Below, in pieces: positions 1 through 6,527 of a stretch of DNA of 8,294 nucleotides. The stretch is from positions 1 to 8,294 of the forward strand of contig JAGDCK010000227.1 of assembly GCA_017958585.1 (NCBI GenBank), written 5' to 3'. The stretch comes from Lachnospiraceae bacterium. Its GTDB lineage: Bacteria; Bacillota; Clostridia; Lachnospirales; Lachnospiraceae. How positions within the stretch are numbered: the stretch's first letter is position 1; every line of letters begins with the position of its first letter. The position numbers and the translations under genes were made by a program. Below the pieces are notes generated by a model. The model worked only from the letters and a program-made list of their open reading frames with translations, did no database searches and was not told the DNA's origin.

Positions 1-890
1 CCTGCAAACTGATCACAGCTTATGACTGCCTTGTCCTGGGGAACGCTGTAGCCGTGGTCCCCGAGACACCTGATGGCTCCGAGAGCCACGCTGTCATTCA
101 TGGAGATAAAAGCGCTAAATGATGCTCCGGATTCAAGGAGTCTCTCCATGGCGCTGTATCCCGCATCCACGTAATAGTCGGAGAGGGCTATCAGATTCTC
201 ATCAAAAAAAAGACCCAGCTCATCCAGAACTTTCTCATATGCATCAAGTCTTATCTTTGTGACCGTTACACCGGGCTGTCCCCCCACAAAAGCAATTTTT
301 TTATGTCCCAGTCTGTGGAGGTATTTGACGGCGCTTGTGACTCCAAAGCCTGTTTCATTCTGAATGAATATGCCCCCCACATCCTCAATCTCTTTTCCGA
401 CGATGACTACGGGAAGCTTCTTACACAAATTTTTAAGGGCCTGTCTGTATTCTTCCTCCACATTTATCATATCAACCTGCCCGCCGATTATCAGCACACC
501 GTCTGCCTGCTTATCTATCATAAGATCAAAAAAGTAGGCTTCCTTTCTGGTGTTTGGAATACCGTGGGATGAACCGCCGTAGAGAGTGTTGCACAAAAAT
601 ACCGAATATCCTTCTGCAAGAGCGATCCTTTCTATCTCCAAAAACATGGATGCAAAATATGGATTTGAGATATCCGGGAGTATGACGCCCAGGGTCTTTG
701 TCTCCTTGCGGATAAGGCTTCGAGCCAGAGAGTTGGGGGTGAAATTGTATTTTTCTATGATCTCTTCAACCCTCTGTCTTTTTTCCCTGGAGACAGGAAC
801 GTTTCCGTTTAATACTCTTGAAACCGTGGCGATGGAGACACCGCTTTCCTTTGCGATCAGGGAAATATTGACTTCTTCTTTATTTCTCAT
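1..890 (-). CDS. LacI-family transcriptional regulator (partial, C-terminus off the left edge)
   Basis: This is a DNA-binding repressor/activator of the LacI/GalR family, acting in the cytoplasm and sensing a sugar or sugar phosphate. Translating the reverse strand from 890 gives 296 uninterrupted codons. Residues 8-29 form the LacI-type helix-turn-helix, with the hallmark ATVSRVLNG at 21-29. A hinge helix follows (about 50-60, PNSLARSL, with the Leu-Ala pair that normally enters the minor groove). A periplasmic-binding-protein-like sensor domain starts with TLGVILPDISNPYFA (66-80) and includes KIAFVGG (198-204) and FISMNDSVALGA (261-272). The family is usually about 330-345 residues, so roughly 40 are missing. 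The start is supported by AGGAG (plus-strand 900-904), 9 nt upstream. The gene is divergent from the transporter operon, so it is probably its local regulator. The effector cannot be told from sequence. Confidence 0.95.
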   Translation of the reverse strand, partial: MRNKEEVNISLIAKESGVSIATVSRVLNGNVPVSREKRQRVEEIIEKYNFTPNSLARSLIRKETKTLGVILPDISNPYFASMFLEIERIALAEGYSVFLCNTLYGGSSHGIPNTRKEAYFFDLMIDKQADGVLIIGGQVDMINVEEEYRQALKNLCKKLPVVIVGKEIEDVGGIFIQNETGFGVTSAVKYLHRLGHKKIAFVGGQPGVTVTKIRLDAYEKVLDELGLFFDENLIALSDYYVDAGYSAMERLLESGASFSAFISMNDSVALGAIRCLGDHGYSVPQDKAVISCDQFA

Positions 891-931
891 ATTTATAAGC
901 TCCTGAATCTGTTTTTACAAATTTCAAAGGG

Positions 932-960
932 AGTATAACATATTATGTCTTTAAACACAA
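932..960 (-). promoter_or_regulatory. Candidate promoter for the LacI-family gene
   Basis: On the minus strand, TTGTGT (plus 955-960) is separated by 17 nt from TATACT (plus 932-937). The -10 box is preceded by TGT, giving an extended -10 (TGn) arrangement. Transcription would begin near 925, leaving a leader of about 35 nt before the start codon at 890. The -35 box matches the consensus at only 3 of 6 positions, so the call rests on the -10 region. One copy of the 20-bp repeat (968-987) lies just upstream, which would allow autoregulation. Confidence 0.45.
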
Positions 961-967
961 TGAAAAA

Positions 968-987
968 TGAAAAGGATTTCATAAATT
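968..987. repeat. 20-bp repeat element, copy 1 (possible operator)
   Basis: The sequence is TGAAAAGGATTTCATAAATT. Its first 14 bases are an imperfect palindrome with arms TGAAA/TTTCA. It matches copy 2 at 1115-1134 at 19 of 20 positions, in the same orientation. It sits just upstream of the proposed -35 box of the regulator gene. The TGAAA-N4-TTTCA form resembles the outer arms of LacI-family and CcpA-type sites, but it lacks the central CpG usual for that family, so the protein that binds it is uncertain. Confidence 0.55.
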
Positions 988-1016
988 CCTATTCATTTTC
1001 ATAAATTTTCATAAAT
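977..1016. repeat. Helically spaced TTTCATAAAT direct repeats
   Basis: Exact TTTCATAAAT occurs at 977-986, 997-1006 and 1007-1016, so the starts are 20 and then 10 bp apart, close to two and one helical turns. A fourth exact copy lies at 1124-1133. The first and fourth copies are parts of the two 20-bp elements. This spacing would place bound proteins, or bent A/T tracts, on one face of the DNA. Low complexity in an AT-rich region is the alternative explanation. Confidence 0.55.
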
Positions 1017-1049
1017 CTCCTAAAAATCGTAAATTCTCCACAAAAATAC

Positions 1050-1061
1050 GGAAGCGCTTTT
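1050..1061. promoter_or_regulatory. LacI-family operator or cre-like site
   Basis: The sequence GGAAGCGCTTTT contains the perfect 8-bp palindrome AAGCGCTT (1052-1059) with a central CpG, as expected for a LacI-family operator. Read as a catabolite-response (cre) element over 1048-1062, it agrees with WTGNAANCGNWNNCW except at two defined positions. It lies about 16 bp upstream of the proposed -35 box of the operon promoter. It could bind the neighbouring regulator or a CcpA-like global regulator; sequence alone does not decide. Confidence 0.6.
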
Positions 1062-1076
1062 TATAGATTATCACCG

Positions 1077-1106
1077 ATGACGGATGAGAGTGATCTGCAA
1101 TATAAT
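1077..1106 (+). promoter_or_regulatory. Candidate sigma-A promoter of the transport/utilisation operon
   Basis: A perfect -10 box TATAAT lies at 1101-1106. The best -35 candidate is ATGACG at 1077-1082 (4 of 6 matches to TTGACA) with an 18-bp spacer. Transcription would start near 1113, giving a leader of about 70 nt before the first permease start at 1186. The second 20-bp repeat at 1115-1134 would lie immediately downstream of the start point, a classic position for repressor roadblock. Confidence 0.6.
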
Positions 1107-1114
1107 GCGTTTTG

Positions 1115-1134
1115 TGAAAAGGTTTTCATAAATT
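1115..1134. repeat. 20-bp repeat element, copy 2 (possible operator)
   Basis: The sequence is TGAAAAGGTTTTCATAAATT, differing from copy 1 (968-987) at one position. Its first 14 bases have perfect 6-bp arms TGAAAA/TTTTCA around GG. It lies just downstream of the predicted operon transcription start. The two copies are 147 bp apart start to start, close to 14 helical turns at 10.5 bp per turn. That would permit looping between the two divergent promoters; the looping is inference. Confidence 0.55.
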
Positions 1135-1149
1135 TTCAAAATATGAAAA
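1123..1149. repeat. Inverted repeat in the operon leader
   Basis: TTTTCATA (1123-1130) and TATGAAAA (1142-1149) are perfect inverted copies separated by 11 bp. A nested pair ATTTTCA/TGAAAAT occurs at 1132-1138 and 1144-1150 with a 5-nt loop. The left arm also belongs to the 20-bp repeat, so TTTTCA at 1123-1128 can pair either with TGAAAA at 1115-1120 or with the downstream arm. The stems are A/T-rich and weak as RNA, so a protein-binding role is more likely than attenuation. Confidence 0.4.
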
Positions 1150-1185
1150 TCTTAACCCGGAAACTGTATGGATAGGGGAGTAGTT

Positions 1186-2124
1186 ATGGGACGAAGTCTT
1201 GAAGAAAAGAAAAAAAGAAAGAAAGCATGGAAAAAGGACAGGAAGTTTTTACTTCTATGTATTCCTGCCATAATCTTTTTCCTGATCTTTGCATATCTGC
1301 CCATGCCGGGAATCTATGTGGCATTTGTCAGATTTGATTACGGAAAGGGAATATTCGGAAGTCAGTTCATAGGTCTTCAGAATCTGAAATTCATTTTCAT
1401 GTCAGGTAAGCTCGGGCTTTTGGTGCGAAATACTGTGCTTTACAATTTCGCTTTCATTGTATCGGGAATGATCGTACAGGTGCTGATCGCAGTACTTTTT
1501 AACGAACTTGACAGTAAGATCTTTAGAAAGTATGCCCAGTCCTTTATGATCCTGCCAAACTTTATCTCCTATGTACTTGTGGGACTGTTTGGCTTTGCAA
1601 TCTTTAACAGCACAAACGGAGTGTTAAATATGGTGCTTGGCTGGTTTGGTTCTGACCCCGTAAAGGTGTATTCGGAACCGGCGCTGTGGCCTTTCATCCT
1701 GGTATTTATCAGTATCTGGAAGGGAGCCGGATACGGATCCATCGTATATTTTGCGGCCCTTATGGGGCTTGACGGCGAGATGCTTGAAGCCGCCCAGGTG
1801 GACGGAGCCAGCACGATCCAGAGGATCCGATATATTATCCTTCCCTGTTTAAGGCCCACGGTGATTCTGCTCTTACTTTTATCCATGGGAGGAATCCTAA
1901 GAGGAAACTTTGATCTGTTCTACAACATGATAGGCGGAAGCAACGTGACACTGCTTGATAAGACGGATATCCTGGAGACATTTATCTTCAGAGCCATGGT
2001 AAGCAATGCAAACTTCAGTACTGCCGCGGCGGTTTCCTTTGTGCAGTCGGTATTCGGATTCATCCTTGTGCTTGCCACAAATACCATTGTAAAGAAGGTT
2101 GAACCTGATTACGCAATATTCTAG
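1186..2124 (+). CDS. ABC sugar transporter permease, LplB/YtcP-partner type
   Basis: This is an integral membrane subunit of a CUT1-type (binding-protein-dependent) oligosaccharide importer. The 312-residue protein has a basic N-terminus (KKKRKKAWKKDRK), then about six hydrophobic segments (near 21-48, 83-105, 118-140, 168-192, 222-238 and 280-302). The segment YLPMPGIYVAFVRF is typical of the LplB group. The cytoplasmic EAA loop, which contacts the ATPase, runs about 201-220 (EAAQVDGAST, ending in ILP). An in-frame ATG at 1168 would add six residues. The start at 1186 is preferred because AGGGGAG lies at 1174-1180, whereas 1168 has only a weak site. It is the first gene of the operon, 16 nt before the second permease. 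The transported sugar cannot be deduced from this subunit. Confidence 0.93.
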   Translation: MGRSLEEKKKRKKAWKKDRKFLLLCIPAIIFFLIFAYLPMPGIYVAFVRFDYGKGIFGSQFIGLQNLKFIFMSGKLGLLVRNTVLYNFAFIVSGMIVQVLIAVLFNELDSKIFRKYAQSFMILPNFISYVLVGLFGFAIFNSTNGVLNMVLGWFGSDPVKVYSEPALWPFILVFISIWKGAGYGSIVYFAALMGLDGEMLEAAQVDGASTIQRIRYIILPCLRPTVILLLLLSMGGILRGNFDLFYNMIGGSNVTLLDKTDILETFIFRAMVSNANFSTAAAVSFVQSVFGFILVLATNTIVKKVEPDYAIF

Positions 2125-2140
2125 GAGAGGAGTTACGAAA

Positions 2141-3043
2141 ATGCAAAACGGCAGAAGAAAAAAAGATACTTCGGGTAAGGTGATCACAGTGGTTGGATAT
2201 GTGTTTATCACATTTTTTGCAATCTCATGCCTCCTTCCTTTCATCATGATGACAGCGGCTTCATTTGAGGATGAGAGAACGCTTGTTACTCAAGGATACA
2301 GCATTTTCCCCAGGCATTTTACGCTGGATGCCTACAGAGCCATATTCCAGCAGGGCGGAGAGATACTTGGTTCTTACATCGTGACCATACTTCTTACTGT
2401 GATAGGAACCACCCTTGGACTGTTCCTTACGGCACTTACGGGATATATACTTCAAAGACCTGACTTTGCCCACAGAAATTTAGTGTCACTGTTTTTATAT
2501 TTTACAACGCTTTTTAACGGAGGACTGGTGGCATTTTACCTTTTGATAACAAGGTACCTCCACCTTAAAAACTCATATCTGGCAATACTTTTGCCATCCC
2601 TGATAAGCGCATGGAACATCATAATGATGAAGAATTTCATAAGAGGAAGTATTCCTCATGAGATAAGTGAGGCGGCAGAGATAGACGGGGCATCACCCTT
2701 TAAGACATTTGTGACCATAATCCTGCCCATGTCAAAGCCCGCTCTTGCCACAATCGGTCTCTTCATCGCCCTTGGATATTGGAACGAGTGGTACAACTCC
2801 ATGCTGTTTTTGGATACCAGCGTCAAATACAGGCCGTTACAGCTTGTGTTATACAACCTTATAAATAAGGCAAATTACTTAAAAAATTCCCTGGCAGGGA
2901 AAAATATCACCATGCAGGAGCTTCCTCTTGAAACCGTAAAGATGGCGACGGCGGTACTTGCAACTGCACCCATAGTTGCAGCATATCCCATGGTGCAGAA
3001 GTATTTTGTAAAGGGAATCACAGTAGGTTCCGTAAAGGGTTAG
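2141..3043 (+). CDS. ABC sugar transporter permease, LplC/YtcP type
   Basis: This is the second membrane subunit of the importer and is expected to form a heterodimer with the product of the gene before it. The protein has 300 residues, close to the usual family length. Hydrophobic segments lie near 13-40, 78-103, 113-136, 146-163, 199-214 and 267-288. The EAA loop is at about 177-196 (EAAEIDGASP, ending in ILP). The C-terminus (YPMVQKYFVKGITVGSVKG) is a signature of the YtcP/LplC group. An upstream in-frame ATG at 2099 would overlap the previous gene. The chosen start at 2141 has AGGAG at 2128-2132 with 8-nt spacing, and the site begins just after the previous stop, which implies translational coupling. 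Confidence 0.94.
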   Translation: MQNGRRKKDTSGKVITVVGYVFITFFAISCLLPFIMMTAASFEDERTLVTQGYSIFPRHFTLDAYRAIFQQGGEILGSYIVTILLTVIGTTLGLFLTALTGYILQRPDFAHRNLVSLFLYFTTLFNGGLVAFYLLITRYLHLKNSYLAILLPSLISAWNIIMMKNFIRGSIPHEISEAAEIDGASPFKTFVTIILPMSKPALATIGLFIALGYWNEWYNSMLFLDTSVKYRPLQLVLYNLINKANYLKNSLAGKNITMQELPLETVKMATAVLATAPIVAAYPMVQKYFVKGITVGSVKG

Positions 3044-3050
3044 CGGACTT

Positions 3051-3067
3051 AACCGGGTGTTCCGGTT
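3051..3067 (+). other. Short intercistronic hairpin before the binding-protein gene
   Basis: AACCGG (3051-3056) and CCGGTT (3062-3067) form a perfect 6-bp stem with a 5-nt loop, in the 64-nt gap between the second permease and the lipoprotein gene. No run of T follows, so it is not a standard terminator. It could be an mRNA-stabilising or processing element that lets the binding protein be made in excess of the permeases. This is inference from position. Confidence 0.4.
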
Positions 3068-3107
3068 CATATATAAGTCAAAACATAATCAGAACCAGGA
3101 GGGTAAA

Positions 3108-4769
3108 ATGAAGAAGGTAAAGAGAATTTTAGCACTGATGTCTGCTCTTGCCATGACCTGCGGAATGCTTGCAGGCTGTGGAGATGCGGGAGTGGAATCA
3201 AACGGCGGATCAAACACTGCGACAGTGGCAGAGACCAATGCAGTGGTTGATACGGAAAACATGGTGGTGGAGCAGAATTTTGAAGGACCCAGCGGTAATA
3301 CACCCGTTGTGGACGGCAAGATCGACACCTCAAAATTTGTCACAGTGAAGATGCTTATGCTTGGTGATCCACCGGCAGGCGGAGCTGACAAAAAGGTATA
3401 CGAAGAATTGAACAAGATCCTCAAAGAGAGGATAAATGCTGAACTTGACGTTACATGGATCGAATGGAATAATTATGATACAAAGTACCAGATGGAGCTT
3501 GTATCAGGTACTCCTTATGATCTGATTTTCACAACTTCCACATGGCTCAACCTTTGGGGCAATGCAGAAAAAGGAGCATTCATGGACATGAAGGAGATGC
3601 TTCCTTACTATGCTCCCAATCTATGGGCAGACACAAAGAAGGAAGAGTGGGCAGGATGTACCTACAAGGGTCAGATCGTGGCTCTTCCCGAGCACAGAAT
3701 GTGGCAGCTTTCAACTCCCGTATTTGTATACAGAGCTGACTGGGCAAAGGAGTTTGGAATCGACAAGGTGGACTCCATGGAGACACTGGAGCAGTACTGC
3801 GATGCGATCCTTGCTAACAAGCCCGGAGTTATCCCCTATAACGCACCCGGAAGCGTAAACTCAAATGAGCTTTATGCTATGTGGCTCAGACAGGAGACAG
3901 ATTATGTCCTCGGACCCGGAAGTATCGGAATGGGATGTCCTACCACCAACAAGAGTAAGGATGAGAACTGGACATGCGTTTCTCCCGTATTTGATGACAA
4001 GTTTGTGGATTTTGCAAAGAAGATGAAGGAGTGGGGCGACAAGGGATATTGGCCCGAGGACCTGCTCTCAGCAACCATCGACTCAGAGGCTATGTTCTTA
4101 AGCGGAAAGAGCGGAATCTACAGCTGTAACGTATCAGGTTATTATCCTGAGATCGGAAAGATGGCAAAGGAAGATCCAAGTGCAGAGCTTGACGCATTTT
4201 TCTTTGATGAAAAGAGAGGCTTCTGTTTCTCCGATGTTATGACACAGGATTCATGTTCTATCACAGCAACCGCAGAAAACCCCGAGAGAGCACTTATGAT
4301 GTATGATCTCTTCCAGTATGATCCGGAGATCTATCATCTGACACAGTACGGAATCGAGGGAGTTCAGTATGTGGTAAATGCTGACGGCTACAGAGAGAGA
4401 CCCGAGAGCTACAACGACGAGACAGATTCATATTATTGGGATATGTGGAGCACCAGAAATGATGCTTTGGAGATCCCCGAGTACAATGAATACGAGGATC
4501 AGATCGACGCCATTAAGGCAAAGATCAAACCCTGGACAACAGTTAATCCTTGGGGATCATTTGTGCTCAATACCACAAATGTGGATGCAGAGGTGACTGC
4601 CATAAATGAGGCGGCTTCCACATGGCTTCCCGCTATCCAGTTTGGTAAGGCAGGAGACCCTGAAGAGGCTGTCGCTCAGTACAGGGAAGCACTTACAAAC
4701 GCCGGAATAGATACTTATATGGCAGAGGTCGAGAGACAGATGAAAGAGTATCTGGCGGATCAGGAATAA
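3108..4769 (+). CDS. Extracellular solute-binding lipoprotein, LplA-like (DUF3502 type)
   Basis: This is the substrate-capture component of the importer, anchored to the outer face of the membrane. The 553-residue precursor starts with a lysine-rich n-region and hydrophobic core, followed by the lipobox LAGC, which places the lipidated cysteine at residue 24. A Ser/Thr/Asn/Gly-rich linker (about 25-75) leads to the binding fold. Landmarks are VYEELNKILKERINAELDV (98-115), SGTPYDLIFTT (133-143) and KGAFMDMKEMLPYYAPN (155-171), all typical of the LplA group. The C-terminal part resembles DUF3502, ending in a charged helix. Many aromatic residues, especially Trp, fit stacking against sugar rings. 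The start at 3108 has AGGAGG at 3097-3102; an upstream in-frame ATG at 3057 would place extra residues before the signal peptide. It is the third gene of the transporter set, and the ligand is unknown. Confidence 0.93.
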   Translation: MKKVKRILALMSALAMTCGMLAGCGDAGVESNGGSNTATVAETNAVVDTENMVVEQNFEGPSGNTPVVDGKIDTSKFVTVKMLMLGDPPAGGADKKVYEELNKILKERINAELDVTWIEWNNYDTKYQMELVSGTPYDLIFTTSTWLNLWGNAEKGAFMDMKEMLPYYAPNLWADTKKEEWAGCTYKGQIVALPEHRMWQLSTPVFVYRADWAKEFGIDKVDSMETLEQYCDAILANKPGVIPYNAPGSVNSNELYAMWLRQETDYVLGPGSIGMGCPTTNKSKDENWTCVSPVFDDKFVDFAKKMKEWGDKGYWPEDLLSATIDSEAMFLSGKSGIYSCNVSGYYPEIGKMAKEDPSAELDAFFFDEKRGFCFSDVMTQDSCSITATAENPERALMMYDLFQYDPEIYHLTQYGIEGVQYVVNADGYRERPESYNDETDSYYWDMWSTRNDALEIPEYNEYEDQIDAIKAKIKPWTTVNPWGSFVLNTTNVDAEVTAINEAASTWLPAIQFGKAGDPEEAVAQYREALTNAGIDTYMAEVERQMKEYLADQE

Positions 4770-4791
4770 AGACAGAAAGGTAGATCAGCGT

Positions 4792-5745
4792 ATGGAAACC
4801 TATCTTGGGTTTGACTTCGGCGGAACAAAACTTTTGATCGGAGAGATGGACGGAAACGGCACAATTTTAAAACAGAAAAGATATGATACCGGCATACTTT
4901 CTCAAAAAGAGGCGGCCAAAAGACTGGTTTCCTGCGCTGAGGATTATGTAAAAAGAGAGGGATTTGCAGGTTCTCCAGTGGCTGCAGGTGTAGGCATAAT
5001 GGGAATCGTGGATGTAAACAGCGGCGTGTGGAGAACCTTGAATCACCTTGAATTTTCGGATATTCCCCTGGCCGGTGAGCTTAAGGAAGTTACAGGCCTC
5101 GACACGGTGATCGACAATGACGTAAAGAGTGCCACCATGGCGGAACTCAAATTCGGCGCAGGGAAGATCAGCGATAATTTTATCTATGTAAATATAGGTA
5201 CAGGCCTTGGGGCAGGCATCATTAGCGGAGGAAAACTTATCCGCGGTGCAAACAACAATGCCGGAGAGATCGGTCATATTGTTGTGAACAGAAAAAACAC
5301 AGTGCCATGCATATGCGGAAGAACGGGCTGTGTTGAGGGACTGGTGTCCGGAATGGGGATCGATTCCACAGCCAGAAGAATGGCAAAAAACATGAGGACA
5401 CTGCTTGATACAAGCGATAACGGAAAGCGGATAGATGCAAGGGAAGTATTCAGACTTGCTCAGTGCGGAGATGAAATGTGCAGGGAAATCATGAAGGAAC
5501 TGGTGGCGGAGCTTAGAGAACTCTTACTTAACCTGGTCCGGACGGTTGATCCCGATCTGATAGTATTCGGAGGCGGCATAGTAAGCGGAGATGTACTGTT
5601 GGATGAATTAAAAGAGGAAATTAACTGCCCTACTTTAAGCGGATTAAAACACGGCATGATAAAATCGGTTCTTGATCCCACAAAGATCGGACTTATGGGA
5701 GCGGCAACCCATGCCATGCTGAAAAAAGAGGGTACTTACATATAA
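4792..5745 (+). CDS. ROK-family sugar kinase (glucokinase-like)
   Basis: This is a cytoplasmic ATP-dependent hexose kinase of the ROK family and probably phosphorylates glucose or a related hexose released from the imported sugar. The 317-residue protein has the usual length and no N-terminal helix-turn-helix, so it is an enzyme rather than a ROK repressor. The phosphate-binding motif DFGGTK is at 8-13. The catalytic aspartate is expected at D110 (IDNDV), a second phosphate loop IGTGLGAG lies at 135-142, and the sugar-contacting motif GEIGH is at 158-162. The zinc motif CICGRTGCVE at 173-182 supplies C173, C175 and C180, which with H162 make a complete site. FGGGIVSG (259-266) is the adenosine-side glycine motif. 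AAAGG lies 11 nt before the start, a slightly long spacing. The exact sugar is unproven; glucose, mannose, fructose or N-acetyl sugars are all used by relatives. Confidence 0.92.
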   Translation: METYLGFDFGGTKLLIGEMDGNGTILKQKRYDTGILSQKEAAKRLVSCAEDYVKREGFAGSPVAAGVGIMGIVDVNSGVWRTLNHLEFSDIPLAGELKEVTGLDTVIDNDVKSATMAELKFGAGKISDNFIYVNIGTGLGAGIISGGKLIRGANNNAGEIGHIVVNRKNTVPCICGRTGCVEGLVSGMGIDSTARRMAKNMRTLLDTSDNGKRIDAREVFRLAQCGDEMCREIMKELVAELRELLLNLVRTVDPDLIVFGGGIVSGDVLLDELKEEINCPTLSGLKHGMIKSVLDPTKIGLMGAATHAMLKKEGTYI

Positions 5746-5754
5746 AGGAGCGAC

Positions 5755-6510
5755 ATGAACAGAAAAAAGGTTGTGTTTTTGGTTAGCCCCATGGGGCATG
5801 ATGTCATTAGGATCGCAAGGATTCTTACAAAGTGGCTTTCGGAGTGCGGAGATTTTGATACGGAGATCGCAGGGATCCACCCGGAGGCAACCTGTTCCAT
5901 AACGGAATATATGCAGGATGAAAAAAAGGTAAAAGAGACGGATCTGTTTTTCTTTTTATGTGCAGACGACTATTGGAGCAAAGAAAACGAGACGGTGCTT
6001 GCAAGAGAGGTTAATTCCGGAAAAGGAGTACTGTTTTATCACGGTGTTCACCCCTGCTTTAGAAATAATCCGGAGATAGAAAAGATGATCGGACTTTTGT
6101 GGAGAGAGACTGCAACCCACGGCGATTACAACACCTGCAGTGTCTCCATAACGGATGATGAGCATCCGATCACAAAGGGACTTAAGGGGTTTGACACAAG
6201 CGACGAACTGTTTTGCCTTCTTGAAAATGTGCACAATGTGCCATTAAAGGTATTGGCAACAGCTTATTCCGATGAAAAGAGAGAGTCAAGATGGGGGCAT
6301 CTTGGAACGGGAAGGGACGAGCCTGTACTTACTGTCGGAGAGTACGGAGAGGGCAGGTGCGTTGATTTTATATTGGGACATGTGTGGACCTATTATACAG
6401 GTCACGGACTTATGGAAAATACCACTCTTTCCATGGAACCGGAGGAGTTCAAGATAATGCTTTTAAGGAGCTGTCAGTGGGCATGCGGCCTGGAGGCAGA
6501 TTATAAATAA
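5755..6510 (+). CDS. ThuA-like domain protein
   Basis: The 251-residue protein belongs to the ThuA-like family, which has a class I glutamine amidotransferase-like fold and was named for trehalose utilisation in Sinorhizobium. It has no signal peptide or membrane segment. Family landmarks are GKGVLFYHGVH (89-99, with H96 and H99), DDEHPITKGLKGFDTSDE (134-151) and the C-terminal VGEYGEGRCVDFILGH (194-209), followed by the QWACGL tail. No Cys-His-Glu amidotransferase triad is apparent, as is usual for this family. AAAGGAG overlaps the stop of the kinase gene and lies a few bases before this start, so the two are probably translationally coupled. In other bacteria ThuA proteins sit with sugar oxidoreductases and are linked to keto-sugar metabolism. 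The reaction here is unknown, and family membership is firmer than function. Confidence 0.85.
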   Translation: MNRKKVVFLVSPMGHDVIRIARILTKWLSECGDFDTEIAGIHPEATCSITEYMQDEKKVKETDLFFFLCADDYWSKENETVLAREVNSGKGVLFYHGVHPCFRNNPEIEKMIGLLWRETATHGDYNTCSVSITDDEHPITKGLKGFDTSDELFCLLENVHNVPLKVLATAYSDEKRESRWGHLGTGRDEPVLTVGEYGEGRCVDFILGHVWTYYTGHGLMENTTLSMEPEEFKIMLLRSCQWACGLEADYK

Positions 6511-6527
6511 AAACAGGGGTATGGTAA

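Larger units (their letters stand above)
891..1185. promoter_or_regulatory. Divergent intergenic control region
   Basis: This stretch of about 295 bp between the regulator and the transporter operon is clearly richer in A+T than its flanks and has no convincing gene. It holds the ribosome binding site and a likely promoter of the regulator on the left, an operator-like palindrome near the middle, and a TATAAT promoter for the operon on the right. Several copies of a TTTCATAAAT-type element are spread through it. The density of repeats suggests control of both directions by one or more dimeric DNA-binding proteins. The function is inferred from layout. Confidence 0.8.

Noticed and set aside
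107..118. AAAGCGCTAAAT, an operator-like sequence inside the regulator gene
   Set aside because: It is an imperfect palindrome within conserved coding sequence (around the FSAFIS part of the sensor domain), far from the promoters, and is explained by codon content.
303..906. Two plus-strand open frames of 89 and 106 codons (303-572 and 586-906)
   Set aside because: Both lie antisense to the LacI-family gene, which has clear family motifs throughout. Neither has a recognisable domain or a good ribosome binding site.
1569..3424. Several minus-strand open frames of 63-116 codons opposite the transporter genes
   Set aside because: They are mirror frames of well-supported permease and lipoprotein genes, with atypical compositions and no domain resemblance.
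3542..3858. Overlapping plus-strand and minus-strand small frames inside the binding-protein gene
   Set aside because: They are out-of-frame shadows of the lipoprotein coding sequence, which is continuous and matches its family on both sides of this stretch.
4770..4791. Possible terminator between the binding-protein and kinase genes
   Set aside because: The 22-nt gap has no stem-loop or T run, so readthrough is expected.
4867..6234. Minus-strand open frames opposite the ROK kinase and ThuA-like genes, including one of 136 codons
   Set aside because: The plus-strand genes carry complete family motifs in these stretches. The antisense frames show no motif and no start signals.
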